DNA of 64,000 nucleotides from assembly GCA_023954075.1 (NCBI GenBank), contig JAMLIV010000019.1:1-64000 (forward strand), written 5' to 3'. The notes beneath the pieces were generated by a model that was given only the letters and a program-made list of their open reading frames with translations, was not told the DNA's origin and ran no database searches. The DNA comes from Lysobacteraceae bacterium (GTDB lineage: Bacteria > Pseudomonadota > Gammaproteobacteria > Xanthomonadales > Xanthomonadaceae). The position numbers and the translations under genes were made by a program. Every line of letters starts with the position of its first letter. Positions within the stretch are counted from its first letter, which is position 1. Shown piece by piece: positions 44,617-55,875 of the stretch.

Positions 44617-47600
44617 ATGCGCGCGTTCGTTCTGCTCGTCGGGGTGTTGTGGGTGGCGCTGGCCGCGGCGCAGGCTCCCGGTTACTACCGCTATCCCGCG
44701 ATTCACGGCGACACCGTGGTTTTCACCGCCGAAGGCGACCTGTGGTCGGTGGCGGCCACGGGCGGGGCGGCGCGGCGTTTGACCACCCACGCGGGCGAAG
44801 AGTCGCGCGCGGTGATTTCCCCCGATGGCGCGCAGGTGGCCTTCACCGCCTCGTATGCGGGAGCGCAGGAAGCCTATGTGATGCCGCTGGGCGGCGGCGC
44901 GCCGCAGCGCGTGAGTTTCGAGGAGCTTCCCGCACTGGTGATTGGCTGGACGCCTGCCGGCGAGGTGCTCTATGGCACCCAGATCGCCGGCGGCACGGGC
45001 GGTTCGCAGCGCGTGGTGGTGGCGGTCGATCCGACCACGCTGGTGCGCCGGGTGCTGCCGCTGGCCGAGGCCAACGATGCGGCGATCAGCGCCGACGGGC
45101 GCACGCTGTACTTCGTTCGTTTCGGCGCGGGTCTGATGAACGACAACCTCAAGGGCTATCGCGGCGGCCTGCTTGGCCAGCTCTGGCGCTTCGATCTTTC
45201 GGGGACGGCCGAGGCGCAGCGCATCGGCCCCGCCGACGTCAACCTGCGCCGGCCGATGCTGTACGGCAGCGGGCTGATCGTGATCGCCGACCCGCAGGGC
45301 CGCGACACGCTGGCGCGGCTGGATTCGGCGACCGGCGCACTGCAGCCGCTGGCGCTGGATGCGCCGTTCGACGTGCGCAGCGCGGCGATCTCGGGGGATC
45401 GCATCGTCTATTCCAGCGGCGCGGATCTGCGTCTGTACGACCTGGCCGCGGGGCGCGATGCGGCGATCCCGGTGCGGCTGGTGTCCGACTTCGCCCAGCG
45501 CCAGCCGCGCTGGCTGGAAAAGCCGCTCGGCTTTGCCGAGGCCAGCGTGGTGTCGCCCGACGGCGAGCGCCTGGCGGTGATCGCGCGCGGTCAGGCCGCG
45601 GTGGCCGGCGTCGGCGCGCCGCGGCGCGCGCTCCTGGGGGCGGATGAGGGAACGCGGCTGTCCGCGTTGGCGTTTTCGCCGGACCGGCGCTTCGTCTACG
45701 CGATCTCCGACGCCAGCGGGGAAGAGGAAATCTGGCGCTATCCCGCCGACGGCGGCAGCACCGCCAAACAGCTCACCCGCGATGGCGACACCCAGCGCCG
45801 GGACGTGCGGGTGTCGCCCGACGGCAAGTGGCTGGCGCACTCGGACAAGCGCGGCCGGCTCTGGCTGCTCGATGTCGACAAGGGCGGCAACCAGGTGATC
45901 GACAACGGCGCTGCCGACGGCAGCGAAGGCTACGATGACGTGGTCTGGGCACCCGACAGCCGCCATCTCGCCTTCGTTCGCGCCAGCGGCGTCGCGGGGC
46001 GCAGCCGCATCGGGCTGTATTCGCTCGATCGCAAGGCGATGGCGTGGCTGACCGGGGTGAACTACGAATCCGGTTCGCCGGCCTTCAGCCCGGACGGCCA
46101 ATGGCTGTGGTTCCTTTCCGAACGCGAGTTCAAGCTGGTCAACGGTTCGCCCTGGGGCGACCGCAACACCGGACCGTACTTCGACCGCCGCACCCGCATC
46201 TACGCGCTGGCGCTGCAGCCGGGCAACCGCTTCCCGTTCCAGGCACGCGACGAGCTGCAGGTGGAGAAGACGCCCGATTCCGATGCGGGTGCCGGCAAGG
46301 ACAAGGGCGATGCGCCGGATGCGGTCAAGGCGCTGGTGTGGAACGGCCTGGCCGAGCGCCTGTTCGAAGTGCCGGTGGCCGCCGGCAACTATGCCGGCCT
46401 CGCGGCCGACGCCAAGCGCCTCTACTTCCTGGAGCGCGAGGGCGACAAGCAGCATCTGCGCAGCCTCGCCTTCGATGCCGACAAGGCCAAGCTGGAAACC
46501 TTCGCTTCGGACGTGAAGGGCTATGCGCTTTCCGGCAACGGCAAGGTGCTTGCGGTGCAGAAGGACGAGGACAGTGCCTACCTGTTGCCGGCCGCTGCCA
46601 AGGCACCCGACGACCTTTCCGCCCACAAGGTGCGCCTGGACGACTGGCGTCTGCGGGTGGATCCGGTGGCCGAGTGGCGGCAGATGTTCGACGACGCCTG
46701 GCGCATGCACCGCGACCATTTCTACGATGCCAGGCTGCGCGGCGTGGACTGGCAGGCGGTGCGCGCGCGCTATGCGGTGCTGTTGCCGCGCGTCACCGAC
46801 CGGCTCGAACTCGACGACCTGTTCGGCCAGATGATCGGCGAGCTGAACGCGCTGCACTCGCAGGTGCGCGGCGGCGAGTACCGCAAGGTGAGCGAGGTGC
46901 CGAACTTCGCCGGCCTCGGCGCACGCTTTGCCAAGACGGATGGCGGTTGGCGCATCGAGCAGATCTACCGCACCGATCCGGAGCTGCCTTCGCGCCGCGG
47001 CCCGCTGCAAAAGCCCGGCAGCGACATCCGCGCAGGCGACGTGGTGGCGGCGGTCAATGGCCGAGCCGCGGCCGCCGTCGCGCACATCTCCGACCTGGTG
47101 CGCGACAACGCCGGGCAGCAGGTGCTGCTGACCCTTTCGCGCGGCGAAAAAACCTGGCAGGAGGTCGTGGTGCCGGTCGATGCCATGGGCGAAGACGCCT
47201 TGCGCTACTCCGACTGGCTGATCTCGCGCCGCGAGGCGGTGGATGCCGCCAGCGGCGGACGCATCGGCTACCTGCACCTGCGCGCCATGGGGCCGAATGA
47301 CATCGCCGGTTTCGTGCGCGACTTCTATGCCCAGGTCGAGTGCGACGGACTCATCGTCGACGTGCGCCGCAATCGCGGCGGCAACATCGACAGCTGGGTG
47401 TTCGAGAAGCTGCTGCGCCGGGTCTGGGCCTTCTGGCAGCGCCCCGGCGGCCTGCCCTACGGCAACATGCAGCAGAGCTTTCGCGGGCACATCGCGGTGC
47501 TGGCCGATGCGATGACCTATTCGGATGGCGAAACCTTCGCCGCCGGCACCCGGGCGCTCGGGATCGGGCCGCTGATCGGCACCCGCACGGCGGGCGCGGG

Positions 47601-47865
47601 GGTCTGGCTTACCGACAGCAATGCGCTGGTGGACAAGGGCCGCGCCCGCGTCGCGGAAATTCCGCAATACGATCTGGACGGCCAGTGGATCGTCGAGGGT
47701 ACGGGCGTGGCTCCCGACATCGAGGTGGACAACCTGCCGCATGAAAGCTTCAACGGCAGCGACCGCCAGCTCGACGCCGCGATCCAGTGGCTCACGCGCA
47801 AGCTGGAGGCCGATCCGGTGAAGCCGCTGCGCCGCGGCGCAATTGCGCCGCTGGCGGTGCGGTAG
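44617..47865 (+). CDS. Exported tricorn-like S41 protease
   Basis: 1082 residues; signal peptide RAFVLLVGVLWVALAAAQA. The N-terminal half holds WD40/PD40-type beta-propeller repeats (GDTVVFTAEGDLWSV; RAVISPDGAQVAFTASY; GSPAFSPDGQWLWFL). Then come the tricorn C1 region (QMFDDAWRMHRDHFYDARLR), a PDZ domain (about 800-860) and the S41 core with DVRRNRGGNIDSW. The nucleophile Ser969 is in MTYSDGETFAAG. It probably degrades peptides in the periplasm, cooperating with the exported amidohydrolases (inference). Start chosen at the ATG opening the signal peptide, preceded by GGGGAAGG. Confidence 0.93.
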   Translation: MRAFVLLVGVLWVALAAAQAPGYYRYPAIHGDTVVFTAEGDLWSVAATGGAARRLTTHAGEESRAVISPDGAQVAFTASYAGAQEAYVMPLGGGAPQRVSFEELPALVIGWTPAGEVLYGTQIAGGTGGSQRVVVAVDPTTLVRRVLPLAEANDAAISADGRTLYFVRFGAGLMNDNLKGYRGGLLGQLWRFDLSGTAEAQRIGPADVNLRRPMLYGSGLIVIADPQGRDTLARLDSATGALQPLALDAPFDVRSAAISGDRIVYSSGADLRLYDLAAGRDAAIPVRLVSDFAQRQPRWLEKPLGFAEASVVSPDGERLAVIARGQAAVAGVGAPRRALLGADEGTRLSALAFSPDRRFVYAISDASGEEEIWRYPADGGSTAKQLTRDGDTQRRDVRVSPDGKWLAHSDKRGRLWLLDVDKGGNQVIDNGAADGSEGYDDVVWAPDSRHLAFVRASGVAGRSRIGLYSLDRKAMAWLTGVNYESGSPAFSPDGQWLWFLSEREFKLVNGSPWGDRNTGPYFDRRTRIYALALQPGNRFPFQARDELQVEKTPDSDAGAGKDKGDAPDAVKALVWNGLAERLFEVPVAAGNYAGLAADAKRLYFLEREGDKQHLRSLAFDADKAKLETFASDVKGYALSGNGKVLAVQKDEDSAYLLPAAAKAPDDLSAHKVRLDDWRLRVDPVAEWRQMFDDAWRMHRDHFYDARLRGVDWQAVRARYAVLLPRVTDRLELDDLFGQMIGELNALHSQVRGGEYRKVSEVPNFAGLGARFAKTDGGWRIEQIYRTDPELPSRRGPLQKPGSDIRAGDVVAAVNGRAAAAVAHISDLVRDNAGQQVLLTLSRGEKTWQEVVVPVDAMGEDALRYSDWLISRREAVDAASGGRIGYLHLRAMGPNDIAGFVRDFYAQVECDGLIVDVRRNRGGNIDSWVFEKLLRRVWAFWQRPGGLPYGNMQQSFRGHIAVLADAMTYSDGETFAAGTRALGIGPLIGTRTAGAGVWLTDSNALVDKGRARVAEIPQYDLDGQWIVEGTGVAPDIEVDNLPHESFNGSDRQLDAAIQWLTRKLEADPVKPLRRGAIAPLAVR

Positions 47866-48024
47866 CGCGCGGTTTCCCGACTGCCGCATGGCCTGGCCGG
47901 GACATGCAGGAACAGCGCGCACAGGCAGCAGAACACGCGCAGCAGCATGCCAATGAATCCCTTGTCGGATCGACGAAGCACGGAAGCATAGCCGGGAAAA
48001 ACACCTCCTGCGGGTCAAGTGCTG

Positions 48025-48059
48025 TTGACGCCGAAAGCATGTAGTAGTATTACTTACAA
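48025..48059 (+). promoter_or_regulatory. lexA promoter with LexA (SOS) box
   Basis: TTGACG (48025-48030), 17 nt, TATTAC (48048-48053). The SOS-like site TAGTA-GTATTA-CTTA (48042-48056) covers the -10; read on the other strand it is TAAG-N6-TACTA, one mismatch from the TTAG-N6-TACTA pattern known for Xylella/Xanthomonas LexA. The -10 ends 6 nt before the ATG, so the transcript probably starts at the A of ATG (leaderless). Autorepression is expected. Confidence 0.65.
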
Positions 48060-48725
48060 ATGCTTCTGACCGACACTCAGCACGCCGTCCTCTCCCTCAT
48101 CGCCGAACGCATCGAGGCCGACGGCCTGCCGCCTTCACAGGCGGAGATCGCCAGTGCGCTTGGCTTCCGCAGCCTGCGCGCTGCGCAATACCACCTCGAG
48201 GCGCTGGAGGCGGCCGGTGCGATCGAGCGATTGCCCGGTCGCGCGCGCGGGATCCGGCTGCGGGTGCCGGTGGCCGGCAGGCAGCCGGAGCTGCCGTTCG
48301 GGAAGGCGCAGGCTCCGGACGATGTGCTGCGGCTGCCGATCCTTGGACGCGTGGCGGCGGGCGGGCCGATCGGGTCGGGTGCCGACGCCGGAAGCGACGA
48401 CGCCCTGGCCATTGATCGCGGCCTGTTCCGGCCGTCGCCCGACTATCTCCTGCGCGTCGAAGGCGATTCGATGCGCGACGAGGGCATCCTTCACGGCGAT
48501 CTTGTCGGGGTCCAGCGCACGGCGCTGGCGCGCAGCGGCCAGATCGTCGTGGCGCGCATCGACGAGGAAATCACCATCAAGCGGCTGGAAACCTCGGCAC
48601 AGGGCATTCGACTGCTGCCCTGCAATGCCGGCTACGCGCCGATCGTGGTCCCTGCCGATGCCGATTTTGCCGTCGAAGGCCTCTATTGCGGCCTGCTGCG
48701 GCCCAATCCCGGTACACGGCGATGA
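48060..48725 (+). CDS. lexA: SOS transcriptional repressor LexA
   Basis: 221 residues. Winged-helix DNA-binding domain at the N-terminus (LPPSQAEIASALGFRSLRAA) and S24 self-cleavage domain. The cleavage bond is Ala100-Gly101 in GRVAAGGPIG, the nucleophile Ser137 in EGDSMRDEGI and the general base Lys174 in EITIKRLE. RecA filaments promote self-cleavage and derepress SOS genes; recA is the next gene. No Shine-Dalgarno is visible before the ATG. Confidence 0.96.
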   Translation: MLLTDTQHAVLSLIAERIEADGLPPSQAEIASALGFRSLRAAQYHLEALEAAGAIERLPGRARGIRLRVPVAGRQPELPFGKAQAPDDVLRLPILGRVAAGGPIGSGADAGSDDALAIDRGLFRPSPDYLLRVEGDSMRDEGILHGDLVGVQRTALARSGQIVVARIDEEITIKRLETSAQGIRLLPCNAGYAPIVVPADADFAVEGLYCGLLRPNPGTRR

Positions 48726-48853
48726 TCGCGTGCCGTCGGGTCGGATGTCGTGATGCGCCGCGCCGCGACCGGGGCGTTTTCCGATGCGCGATCGCGATGG
48801 CGGCCGATGTCGCGCCAGCGCGGCGCGCGGGATGCTGGTTGCCGTGGGTGGCT

Positions 48854-48923
48854 GTCTCAGGATTTGAGACGACGCCCCGATAGACTGCTTTCCATCCACT
48901 TCACCCCATCAGTTTCACTACTG
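48854..48923 (+). promoter_or_regulatory. recA control region: LexA-like box and upstream dyad
   Basis: TCAG-TTTCAC-TACTG (48909-48923) has the spacing of TTAG-N6-TACTA with two mismatches and lies about 30 nt before the recA ATG. Farther upstream is a perfect dyad GTCTCA-GGATT-TGAGAC (48854-48870). A clear sigma-70 promoter could not be pinned down in the 226-bp spacer. Confidence 0.5.
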
Positions 48924-48951
48924 CCAATTCACCCCATCCGAGGATTTTCCC

Positions 48952-49985
<1,034 letters not shown>

Positions 49986-49989
<4 letters not shown>

Positions 49990-50645
49990 ACGCCGATCGG
50001 CGTCCGATCCTGCCGGCGGATGCCGCCGGCCTGATCGGGCGCGCTTCCCGCCTGCTCGATCCTGCGCGCGCGGCCTCGCCGCCGGATGTGCGGGCACCGG
50101 ACGACACCGCCGTGGAGCAGCGCCCGGGCGCCGCCGCGGTCGGCGCAGCGGAGTACGGAGATACGCCTCGCACATGTGGCCGGAACGCCGACGCCGGCGC
50201 GCCCGATCCGCGCCGCAAGGCCATCGAGCTGCTCGCGCGGCGCGAGCACTCGCAGCGTGAGCTGGTCCGCAAGCTCACCGATCGTGGCTTCAGCGCCGAT
50301 GCGGCGTGCGAGGCGGTGGAGCTGCTTGTCCGGGAGGGTTGGCAGGATGACCAGCGCTACGCCGCAGCGCTCGCGCGGCATCGCGCGCAGGGCGGCTACG
50401 GGCCGTTGAGGATTCGTGCCGAACTGCGCACCCACGGGCTGGATGAAGCGCTCATCGCCACCGCGCTCGATGCCTGCGGGATGGATTGGGGCCGCGCCGC
50501 GCAGGCGCAGCTGCAGAAGCGCTTCGGCACCCGACGCGCGACCACGCGCCAGTCGCTGGCGCGGCAGGGCGCGTTTTTGCAGCGCCGTGGTTTTGAGCTG
50601 GATGACGTCCGCCGGGCGCTGGCGCACGCTGCGGAGGACGACTGA
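49986..50645 (+). CDS. recX: RecA regulator RecX with N-terminal extension
   Basis: 219 residues. RecX binds the RecA filament groove and limits its activity. The three-helix repeats are in the second part ([36 protein letters not shown]). The first 70-75 residues are Ala/Pro/Asp-rich and not part of the family core, which is normally about 150 residues. GTG overlaps the recA stop (GTGA), the standard coupling, and supports the long form; an initiation further inside is possible. Confidence 0.9.
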
Positions 50646-50739
50646 ATCAGGCCGACTCTCGGTGCAGGGCAGGCCGCCGTAGCGCGGCAAGCGCGGGGCC
50701 TCGGCGCGAGCAGCCCGCCGCAAATTGCGGGATAATCCG

Positions 50740-50767
50740 AAAAAGCCGGGGCAGTCTCCGGCTTTTT
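50740..50767 (+). terminator. Rho-independent terminator of recA-recX
   Basis: Stem AAAAAGCCGG / CCGGCTTTTT (10 bp) with an 8-base loop, ending in a T6 run; about 95 nt after the recX stop. Its A-rich left arm also allows function on the other strand. Confidence 0.88.
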
Positions 50768-50801
50768 TCGCGTCCGGACCGTGCGTTCCACGCGCGCCAC
50801 C

Positions 50802-50834
50802 CCGCACCAGCCTGCCCGATGCAGCCTGGTGCGG
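50802..50834 (+). promoter_or_regulatory. Hairpin in the purA upstream region
   Basis: CCGCACCAG and CTGGTGCGG (9 bp) enclose CTGC-CCGAT-GCAG, giving a two-part stem of 9 + 4 bp with one C/C mismatch. It lies 88-120 nt before the purA ATG and has no T-tract. Could be an mRNA leader structure or a protein-binding dyad. Confidence 0.45.
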
Positions 50835-50909
50835 AGCGTGCGGCGCGCATGCGATGGGCGTCTTGTTTTCCTGCGGCCCGTCTCCCGATGAGCGGCCGCA
50901 CAAACATGA

Positions 50910-52214
<1,305 letters not shown>

Positions 52215-52229
52215 GGCGCGGGCGCGACC

Positions 52230-54038
52230 GTGCCGACATCCGGCTCCAGCCACCTGAGGCATCTCGTCGCAGGAATGCTGCCGATCCTGCTGGTGTTCGC
52301 CTGCGCGTGCGCACAGGCGAACGGCTTCGATCTGGCCCAATACCGGCTGCGCGCGGCTACCGATCGCGCCGCCGGGCTCGAGGAAGGCTGGCGGGTGCTG
52401 GCCGATGGGGTATTCCAGGGCAATCCGGCGGGCGAGCGAATGCTGCTCTGGTACATGGGCGCGGCCGCGATCGGTGCGTCGGAAGATGACGCGCTCGATG
52501 CCATCACCACCCGGCTCGAGCGCCTCGCGCGCGAACACGAGGATGAGGTCGCGCGCAGCTACGCGGGATTCCTGCGCGGCGCGCGCCTGATCGATGCGGG
52601 CGACGCGCGGGCCGGCCTGGTGATGGTGCTCGAAGCGGCCAACCGGGTTTTTGCCCAGGACGACCCGCTGGCGCGCATCACCGCCGCCGGCGAGCTTTGC
52701 AGCGCCTACATTGCCGCAGACCTTGCGCAGACCGCGCTGGAGCACTGCCACCGTTACCGTCGCCTGGCGCAGGCTTCAGGCGATGCCGTCTTCATGGCGC
52801 GTGCGGATTACCTCGACGCCAGCGCGCTCAGCCGCGCCGGCCAGCCGCAGCAGGCGATCGAGCGCTGGCAGGGAGCCAGGCAGCATTTCCTGGCGCTGGG
52901 CCTGAAGGGTCTGGCGGCGCGTACCGCAGGATCCATGGCCGGCGACCTGATCATCATCGAGCGCCATGCGGAGGCGCTGGCGATGGCGCAGGAAGCGCTG
53001 GATGCGGCAATCGCCGTATCCAGCCCGATCAGCATGGCCATCTCGCGCGGCGTCCGGGCCGATGCGCTGGTCGGGCTGAAGCGGTATGACGAGGCCCAGA
53101 CCGAGTTGGATCAGGCGCTTGCGCTGGTCGCACCGATGGAACAGCCCCTGCTCCTGGGAGACCTGCTGCAGACGCAGGCGGACCTGCTGCTCGCGGTCGA
53201 GGGCGATTCGCCGCGCGCCCGCGAGGTGCAGGCCCGCGCGCTGGCCTTGAAGGACACCGGCATGCATCTGGGCGATGGCCAGGAGCTCGAATCGCTCGAA
53301 CTCAAGTTCCGCGAGCGCGAGCAGCAGCTGCAGATTCGCGAATTGGAAACCGAAAAGCGCGCCCAGGAGCTGGCGCTGGAACAGGCCCGGCTCGAAGCCG
53401 AGCGCAGCGAAGCCGCGCTGGCTCGCCAGCGCCAGGTGATGTGGGCCGTCGGGATCCTGATCCTGGCCCTGATCGCGGGGCTGGCGGTGGTGATCCGGCT
53501 GCTGCGCGCACAGCGGCGGCTGGCGGAAGCGCTGCGCGTGCAGGCTTACCGCGATGCGCTGACCGGCATTCCGAACCGGCGCGCGCTCAATGAGCTGGCT
53601 GGCGCACTGCTGCCCGAGCCGGACAGCGAGGAGCGCGGGCACGTGCTGATGATGACCGACCTGGATTATTTCAAGTCCATCAATGATCGCTACGGCCATC
53701 CGTTCGGGGATCAGGTGCTGGCCACGGTGGCCGAACTGCTCCAGTCGCTGGTGCCGGCGACGGCGCTGGTCACGCGCATGGGCGGCGAGGAATTCGCGCT
53801 GTTGTGCCCGGACCTGGGCAAGGCGGGCGCGATCGAACTGGCCTCGTCGATCCGCCGCGCGGTGGGGTCCCTGGTCCTGGAGTCCCGGGGCGAGCGCGTT
53901 CTCGTCACGATCAGCATCGGGGTTGCGGTGTTCGGTCCCGGCACCCGGGATTTTTCCGCCTGGATCCGGGCCGCCGATGCCGCGCTTTACCGCGCCAAGG
54001 CGGCAGGGCGCAACTGCGTGGAACTGGCGGCGGACTGA
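52230..54038 (+). CDS. Diguanylate cyclase with periplasmic TPR sensor region
   Basis: 602 residues. N-terminal signal/anchor (LVAGMLPILLVFACACAQA), a long helical TPR-like region (about 45-350), a coiled coil (REREQQLQIRELETEKRAQE), one TM helix (VMWAVGILILALIAGLAVVI) and a cytoplasmic GGDEF domain. Active site GGEEF at 518-522, with YRDALTGIPNRRALNE and DLDYFKSINDRYGH. The RxxD inhibitory site before GGEEF is absent (VPAT), so no product inhibition through that site is expected. GTG start taken; ATG 15 codons later is an alternative. 15 nt after purA, possibly co-transcribed. Confidence 0.92.
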   Translation: MPTSGSSHLRHLVAGMLPILLVFACACAQANGFDLAQYRLRAATDRAAGLEEGWRVLADGVFQGNPAGERMLLWYMGAAAIGASEDDALDAITTRLERLAREHEDEVARSYAGFLRGARLIDAGDARAGLVMVLEAANRVFAQDDPLARITAAGELCSAYIAADLAQTALEHCHRYRRLAQASGDAVFMARADYLDASALSRAGQPQQAIERWQGARQHFLALGLKGLAARTAGSMAGDLIIIERHAEALAMAQEALDAAIAVSSPISMAISRGVRADALVGLKRYDEAQTELDQALALVAPMEQPLLLGDLLQTQADLLLAVEGDSPRAREVQARALALKDTGMHLGDGQELESLELKFREREQQLQIRELETEKRAQELALEQARLEAERSEAALARQRQVMWAVGILILALIAGLAVVIRLLRAQRRLAEALRVQAYRDALTGIPNRRALNELAGALLPEPDSEERGHVLMMTDLDYFKSINDRYGHPFGDQVLATVAELLQSLVPATALVTRMGGEEFALLCPDLGKAGAIELASSIRRAVGSLVLESRGERVLVTISIGVAVFGPGTRDFSAWIRAADAALYRAKAAGRNCVELAAD

Positions 54039-54056
54039 GCGCGCGTGCGGCGCGGT

Positions 54057-55739
54057 TCAGGGCGCGGTGCCTTCGAGCCCGTCGCTGAAGATCATATCGC
54101 CCCAGGTCAGGCGTTCGGAGGCCATCGCAATGGGCGCGCCGCGCCCGGTGGCCTGCCAGAGGTTGTGCAGGGTCTGGCCCCAGTGGTCGGTGGCGTTGCC
54201 GTCGCGCAGCGCCTCGATGTAGTGGCGGGTGAGTGACTGGTAATAGAGCGTCGCATCGACCCGCACCGCGCCTGTCGGGAGCGTCACCGAGGTGTCGTGC
54301 CAGTACTGGCCATCGGCGTAGCCGATGCCCACGGCCGGCGCGCCGCCGTCGGCAAAGGCGGCGTTGTCGAAGCCGCGCGGCGGGATGCGGGTGTCCTTCC
54401 AAATCGTGTCGGCCAGCGCCATGTGGGTGGTGACGCCCGCGGGCTTGCCGGTGGCGGCCGCCGCGTCGTCGCTCAGCGCGACCAGCATTTCGTATACCGT
54501 GGTGCCGGCTTCGTCGAGATGGGCCTCGGCCGTGTCGTAGTGGCCGCGCTCCAGCACGAGCGCGCCGCTGGCGTCGAAGAACCGCAGGTTGAGCCAGGCG
54601 CGGCGGCCTTCGATATGGCCGGTCGGCAGCTTGTGGCCGGTCTGGTTGAGCACCCGCGCCAGCACGGTACTCGCCGTGAGACTCAGCTCGATGGTGGCGG
54701 CGCGCTGCAGCATCGAGAGCGCTTTGGCGCGGCCGGCGGCGATGTGCGCGGGATCGACCGCCGGATCGTTGGCCGTGTAGGCCGCGATCAGGTCGAGCGA
54801 GGGCACGGCCGCGCCGGCGAAATCGTGGGTGGCCATGTCCTGCCGCACCGGCCCGTAGCTGCAGGCCTGCGATGCCGTCGTCGGCATGTGGCAGTCCTGG
54901 CAGCTCGACACCACGTTGCCGCGGCTGCCGCCGAAGCGGCCGCCCAGATCCACGCCACCGTCGGCGAAGGCGGAGAGCTGCCATTCGGTGAAGGTGCGCT
55001 CCAGCGGGAACTGCGTCCACGGATCGTGATCGGGTGCCTCGGCGTTGATTGCGTTGTAGCGGTAGCGTCCGTCCGGGAGCTTGGACACCGCGACGTTGCC
55101 CACGTCGTGGCAGGTGCCGCACAGGCGCGAGTCGCGCAGGAAGGGCGAGACCAGCAGCTCGTGGTCGGCCTGATGGTCGCTGCGCGGGCCGCGCCGGCGG
55201 CCCTGGGGGTCGAGCACGAACATGGCGTTGGCGGTGAACTGTGGCACGTCGGCCAGCGCCGCGAGGATGGCCGCGTCCTCCGGCGGACTGACGCCCGACT
55301 GGTACTGCGGGTCGACCATGCTGTGGCAGAAGTGGCAGGTGACGCCTTCCCGGTCGCGCGCGTCGAGCGAGTTGCCCGACGCATCGTCGGCGTGGCCGCT
55401 GACGACGGCGACCGGCACGTGGCAGCGCAGGCAGAAGGTGCCGACGTTGGCGACATCCTGGTTGGCGTTGGTCAGTTGCGCGAAGAACAGCGGATCCTTG
55501 CCGCCCAGCGCCATCAGGCTGCCGGCCCAGGTCGCGTAAGGCTCGGCGGTTTCGTTGAAATAGCCGTGGCAGCTGCGGCAGTTGTTGGCGGGCCACAGGT
55601 TGGAGACGGGCATGTCGCCGAACTGGGTGCCCGGCACCTTGAAGTCCAGCGGCGTCATCGGCACCTGCGCCAGCGCGACGCCGGCGAGGGCGATCGCCGC
55701 GCCTGCCGTCATGAATTGTCCCCAGCGTAGGTGCGCCAT
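54057..55739 (-). CDS. Exported multihaem cytochrome c (five CXXCH)
   Basis: 560 residues; signal peptide includes GQFMTAGAAIALAGVALAQV. Five haem sites: NNCRSCHGY, FCLRCHVP, TCHFCHSM, LCGTCHDV, SCQDCHMP, all within the first half. The second half has the motif GHKLPTGHIEGRRAWLNLRF, seen in cytochrome c554-like proteins. The tail IFSDGLEGTAP resembles the FADGFE tail of the protein at 24749. ATG at 55739 is chosen because GGGGAG lies 7 nt upstream; two in-frame ATGs further upstream are less well placed. Redox role and partner unknown; maturation would depend on the Ccm system. Confidence 0.88.
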   Translation of the reverse strand: MAHLRWGQFMTAGAAIALAGVALAQVPMTPLDFKVPGTQFGDMPVSNLWPANNCRSCHGYFNETAEPYATWAGSLMALGGKDPLFFAQLTNANQDVANVGTFCLRCHVPVAVVSGHADDASGNSLDARDREGVTCHFCHSMVDPQYQSGVSPPEDAAILAALADVPQFTANAMFVLDPQGRRRGPRSDHQADHELLVSPFLRDSRLCGTCHDVGNVAVSKLPDGRYRYNAINAEAPDHDPWTQFPLERTFTEWQLSAFADGGVDLGGRFGGSRGNVVSSCQDCHMPTTASQACSYGPVRQDMATHDFAGAAVPSLDLIAAYTANDPAVDPAHIAAGRAKALSMLQRAATIELSLTASTVLARVLNQTGHKLPTGHIEGRRAWLNLRFFDASGALVLERGHYDTAEAHLDEAGTTVYEMLVALSDDAAAATGKPAGVTTHMALADTIWKDTRIPPRGFDNAAFADGGAPAVGIGYADGQYWHDTSVTLPTGAVRVDATLYYQSLTRHYIEALRDGNATDHWGQTLHNLWQATGRGAPIAMASERLTWGDMIFSDGLEGTAP

Positions 55740-55863
55740 GGCCATTCTCCCCGTTCGACCGGATGCTAAGCGGGCGCAGCCGGTGCGGGCCTTGATGCGG
55801 GTCAAGCCCGCGCAAGGCGCGTTGAACCGGGGCGCGGATTCATCCCGATCGCTGCATGCCCGC

Positions 55864-55869
55864 TAGAAT
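55864..55869 (+). promoter_or_regulatory. Candidate -10 element of nnr
   Basis: TAGAAT (5 of 6) ends 6 nt before the ATG of nnr; no Shine-Dalgarno is seen. Same geometry as at lexA and the PCuAC gene; a leaderless transcript is predicted. -35 unclear. Confidence 0.4.
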
Positions 55870-55875
55870 CCGCCC

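Noticed and set aside
44359..48018. Open frame of about 1200 codons on the minus strand
   Set aside because: Antisense shadow of the tricorn-like protease; no family motif, low-complexity composition, whereas the plus strand shows PDZ and S41 motifs.
50700..50900. Possible tRNA or structured RNA gene in the recX-purA spacer
   Set aside because: The dyads fit a terminator and one leader hairpin; no cloverleaf with TTCRANNC or acceptor stem could be found.
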